Assembly: GCA_903829565.1 (NCBI GenBank)
Contig: CAIKQM010000149.1
Coordinates: forward strand, 1-7,090
From: an uncultured Planctomycetota bacterium
GTDB taxonomy: Bacteria; Planctomycetota; UBA1135; GCA-002686595
Length of the DNA: 7,090 nt
Reading direction: 5' to 3'
The notes beneath the pieces were generated by a model, which saw only the letters and a program-made list of their open reading frames with translations, was not told the origin of the DNA and searched no databases. This document shows positions 7,044-7,090 of the stretch, in pieces (position 1 is the first letter of the stretch; every line of letters begins with the position of its first letter). The position numbers were made by a program, and so were the translations under genes.

Positions 7044-7090
7044 ATGCACTCGTTCTTGCTCGCACTCTCGTTGCTGTTGGCACAGGCTCC
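7044..7090 (+). CDS. Start of an exported protein, cut by the window edge
   Basis: Only MHSFLLALSLLLAQA is visible, a hydrophobic signal-peptide start. The ATG is preceded by a strong SD, GAGGTGA, at good spacing. The frame is also open upstream to an ATG at 6981, but that would place the signal internally and ignore the SD. Family cannot be judged; an outer-membrane efflux component would fit after a cysteine-rich gene, but nothing in these 15 residues shows it. Confidence 0.6.
   Translation, partial: MHSFLLALSLLLAQA

Overview
The window looks like chromosomal DNA from a GC-rich Gram-negative bacterium. Two predicted lipoproteins, a BamE-like fold and a YjdF-type inner-membrane protein point to a double membrane. 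A formylglycine-generating-enzyme (FGE) lipoprotein plus a VWA/MerR/ClpB cluster would suit Myxococcota or another former deltaproteobacterial group, but this placement is inference. I see no insertion sequence, CRISPR array, tRNA or rRNA, and no abrupt compositional break.

Layout. (1) Positions 1-1020, minus strand: the 5' part of a VWA-domain (MIDAS) protein, preceded by a MerR-family regulator. (2) Positions 1000-1236: a divergent control region. It has a promoter for merR whose start point falls on the merR ATG, and a promoter for clpB with good boxes but an over-long 20-bp spacer, as in MerR-controlled promoters. A dyad lies between these clpB boxes and an imperfect palindrome covers both -35 boxes. 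The clpB leader is about 160 nt and can fold near its Shine-Dalgarno (SD) site. (3) Positions 1237-3789, plus strand: full-length ClpB disaggregase with all ATPase motifs but a shortened loop in the second ATPase domain. (4) Positions 3829-3869: a strong hairpin between convergent genes. (5) Positions 3871-5143, minus strand: a translationally coupled pair made of a small BamE/SmpA-like lipoprotein and an FGE-type protein with both catalytic cysteines and a lipoprotein signal. (6) Positions 5190-6417, plus strand: a DTW-domain tRNA aminocarboxypropyltransferase (TapT-like) overlapping a YjdF-family membrane protein. (7) Positions 6519-7090, plus strand: a small exported cysteine-rich protein, then the start of another exported protein cut by the window edge.

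How the genes may work together. The MerR regulator probably controls clpB and possibly itself and the VWA gene, which would make a stress-response unit (inference). The two lipoproteins are probably co-translated and act in the cell envelope. The tapT-yjdF pair is probably one transcript. The cysteine-rich protein may belong to a metal-handling operon that continues to the right, but this rests on composition and context only.

The most notable points are the MerR-type clpB control region, the apparently leaderless merR, and the membrane-anchored FGE with an intact active site.
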